DNA of 64,000 nt. Source: G963667075 sp963667075 (GTDB lineage: Bacteria > Pseudomonadota > Alphaproteobacteria > Micavibrionales > Micavibrionaceae). Below are positions 63,138 to 64,000 of the stretch, one piece after another. How positions within the stretch are numbered: position 1 is the stretch's first letter; every line of letters starts with the position of its first letter. The position numbers and the translations under genes were made by a program. The DNA lies in NCBI GenBank assembly GCA_963667075.1, contig OY762938.1:1054001-1118000 (forward strand). The letters are read 5' to 3'. A model generated the notes under the pieces. That model did no database searches and was not told where the DNA came from. It was given only the letters and a program-made list of their open reading frames with translations.

Positions 63138-64000
63138 GTCCTAATCATTTCTATCAGCTTTTCAACATGCTCTATCGGCGTTTCTTTTATCACACCGTGG
63201 CCGAGATTGAAAATATGCGGCCCACTGGAGAACGTATTTAAAATATTCTCAGCCGCCTTTTTCATTTCTTTCCCGCCTGCCAGAAGATAGGAAGGATCCA
63301 GATTACCTTGAACAGGGACTTTTGTCTGTAGTTCATTTACGGCAAAATCAAGGGGAAGCTGATAATCCAGAGAAACGGCATCAATGCCTGTGTGATCAAT
63401 ATAGGCTTTGTATAATAGGCCTGCGTTTCTTGGAAAGCCTGTGATTGGAATATCAGGATGTGCTGCTTTTAACGCTGAAACAATCTTTTTTGTTGGCGCA
63501 ATGGTCCAGCGCATAAACTGTGCCTCATCGAGTATGCCGCACCAGCTGTCAAAAAGCTGAATGGCTTCAGCACCCGCTTTTATCTGGTTAGAGAGGTAAT
63601 GAATGGTCGCCTCTGTGATTAAATCTATCAATACCTGAAACCCTGCCGGATCTTCAAAAGCCCAACGTTTGGTATGAATAAAATCTTTACTGCCCATACC
63701 ATCCACCATGTAACACGCAATGGTCCAGGGAGCCCCTGCAAAGCCAATTAAGGCTGTATCCTTAAAACCTTCTTCTTGCAAAGCAGAGCGAATGTTTGAC
63801 ACAGCCTCATACACCGGATCGAGAGTCTGATCTATTTTTTCCAAGGAAAACTTTGCCAAAGCTTTTTCCGTTCTGATTGGGTCCAGAACAGGCCCTTTGC
63901 CTTCTACAAAATCCAGTTTTTGTCCAAGCGCATCCGGTATAACCAGGATATCTGAAAACAAAATAGCGGCATCCATATCAAAACGCCTGATAGGCTGAAG
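63134..64000 (-). CDS. hemE: Uroporphyrinogen decarboxylase, missing its N-terminus (cut by window edge)
   Basis: The frame stays open to the window end: the residues before the first Met in view are LQPIRRFD, followed by MDAAILFSDILVIPDALG, which is internal HemE sequence. The family start with the MRQAGRY motif lies outside. Conserved GFAGAPWTIACYMVDG, DSWCG and VQGNLDP are present. HemE removes four carboxylates from uroporphyrinogen III. In several alphaproteobacteria oriC lies near hemE. Confidence 0.96.
   Translation of the reverse strand, partial: LQPIRRFDMDAAILFSDILVIPDALGQKLDFVEGKGPVLDPIRTEKALAKFSLEKIDQTLDPVYEAVSNIRSALQEEGFKDTALIGFAGAPWTIACYMVDGMGSKDFIHTKRWAFEDPAGFQVLIDLITEATIHYLSNQIKAGAEAIQLFDSWCGILDEAQFMRWTIAPTKKIVSALKAAHPDIPITGFPRNAGLLYKAYIDHTGIDAVSLDYQLPLDFAVNELQTKVPVQGNLDPSYLLAGGKEMKKAAENILNTFSSGPHIFNLGHGVIKETPIEHVEKLIEMIRT

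Noticed and set aside
1..64000. CRISPR arrays, rRNA and tRNA genes
   Set aside because: No regular spaced direct repeats, no rRNA sequence and no convincing tRNA (TPsiC arm with acceptor pairing) were seen by eye on either strand; a tRNAscan-type search would settle tRNA.

Overview
The window looks like the chromosome of a Gram-negative alphaproteobacterium of moderate to low GC. The evidence is the gene order read on the minus strand (hemE-hemH-rho ... mnmE ... mnmG-rsmG-parA-parB, and leuS-lptE-holA), the class II-type AroA, and the SlyX, DUF3576, DUF6489 and MlaEF proteins. A Micavibrionales- or Rhodospirillales-like lineage is a guess; nothing in the sequence fixes the genus. Three parS palindromes lie in rsmG, mnmG and mnmE, so the right third is probably close to the replication origin. 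No origin is visible inside the window.

Layout. 0-4.1 kb (minus): an operon of DUF3576 lipoprotein, csaA, leuS, lptE and the start of holA. 4.4-12.7 kb: a highly expressed porin with its own promoter and terminator, then yihA, mlaE, mlaF, mrcA (PBP1A), yqgE (opposite strand), a stand-alone DsbD N-terminal-type secreted protein and an orphan pilin-like membrane protein. 12.7-20.1 kb: thrC, an M32 carboxypeptidase, a large hybrid histidine kinase and a divergent response regulator. 20.2-32.6 kb: housekeeping genes guaA, rpsA-cmk-aroA, a GGDEF/EAL protein, pyrC-hisI, cysS and comM. 32.7-43.1 kb: a small EamA transporter, an unknown protein, a TetR regulator divergent from a lipid-related cluster (DUF2339 membrane protein, lipase, LplT-PlsC-acyl-ACP synthetase fusion), then a PhnA-like protein and slyX. 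43.1-47.6 kb: parB, parA, rsmG, mnmG. 47.6-56.1 kb: a small orphan gene, an IS1202/ISNCY-type element, nrdD-nrdG for anaerobic deoxynucleotide synthesis with paired NrdR-like boxes upstream, mnmE with a DUF6489 gene, and a membrane protein carrying eight CxxC motifs. 56.2-64 kb: three paralogous prepilin-like proteins with large cysteine-rich extracellular domains, then rho, hemH and hemE (cut by the window end).

The main points of interest are these. (1) A clean IS630-family insertion (895 bp, TA duplication) cuts the lipase gene; removing the element and one TA restores one continuous reading frame. (2) A three-gene prepilin operon sits between rho and mnmE, with shared modules and a tandem cysteine/tryptophan repeat array in the middle protein; this is the best candidate for an undescribed surface system. 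(3) An eight-CxxC zinc-finger membrane protein is encoded next to it. (4) parS, NrdR, TetR and terminator signals can be read directly from the sequence.

Functional links that follow from adjacency: LptE, MlaEF, PBP1A, the porin and the LplT-Aas fusion all serve the cell envelope. The ParA/ParB/parS set serves chromosome segregation. NrdD/NrdG point to growth without oxygen at least part of the time.
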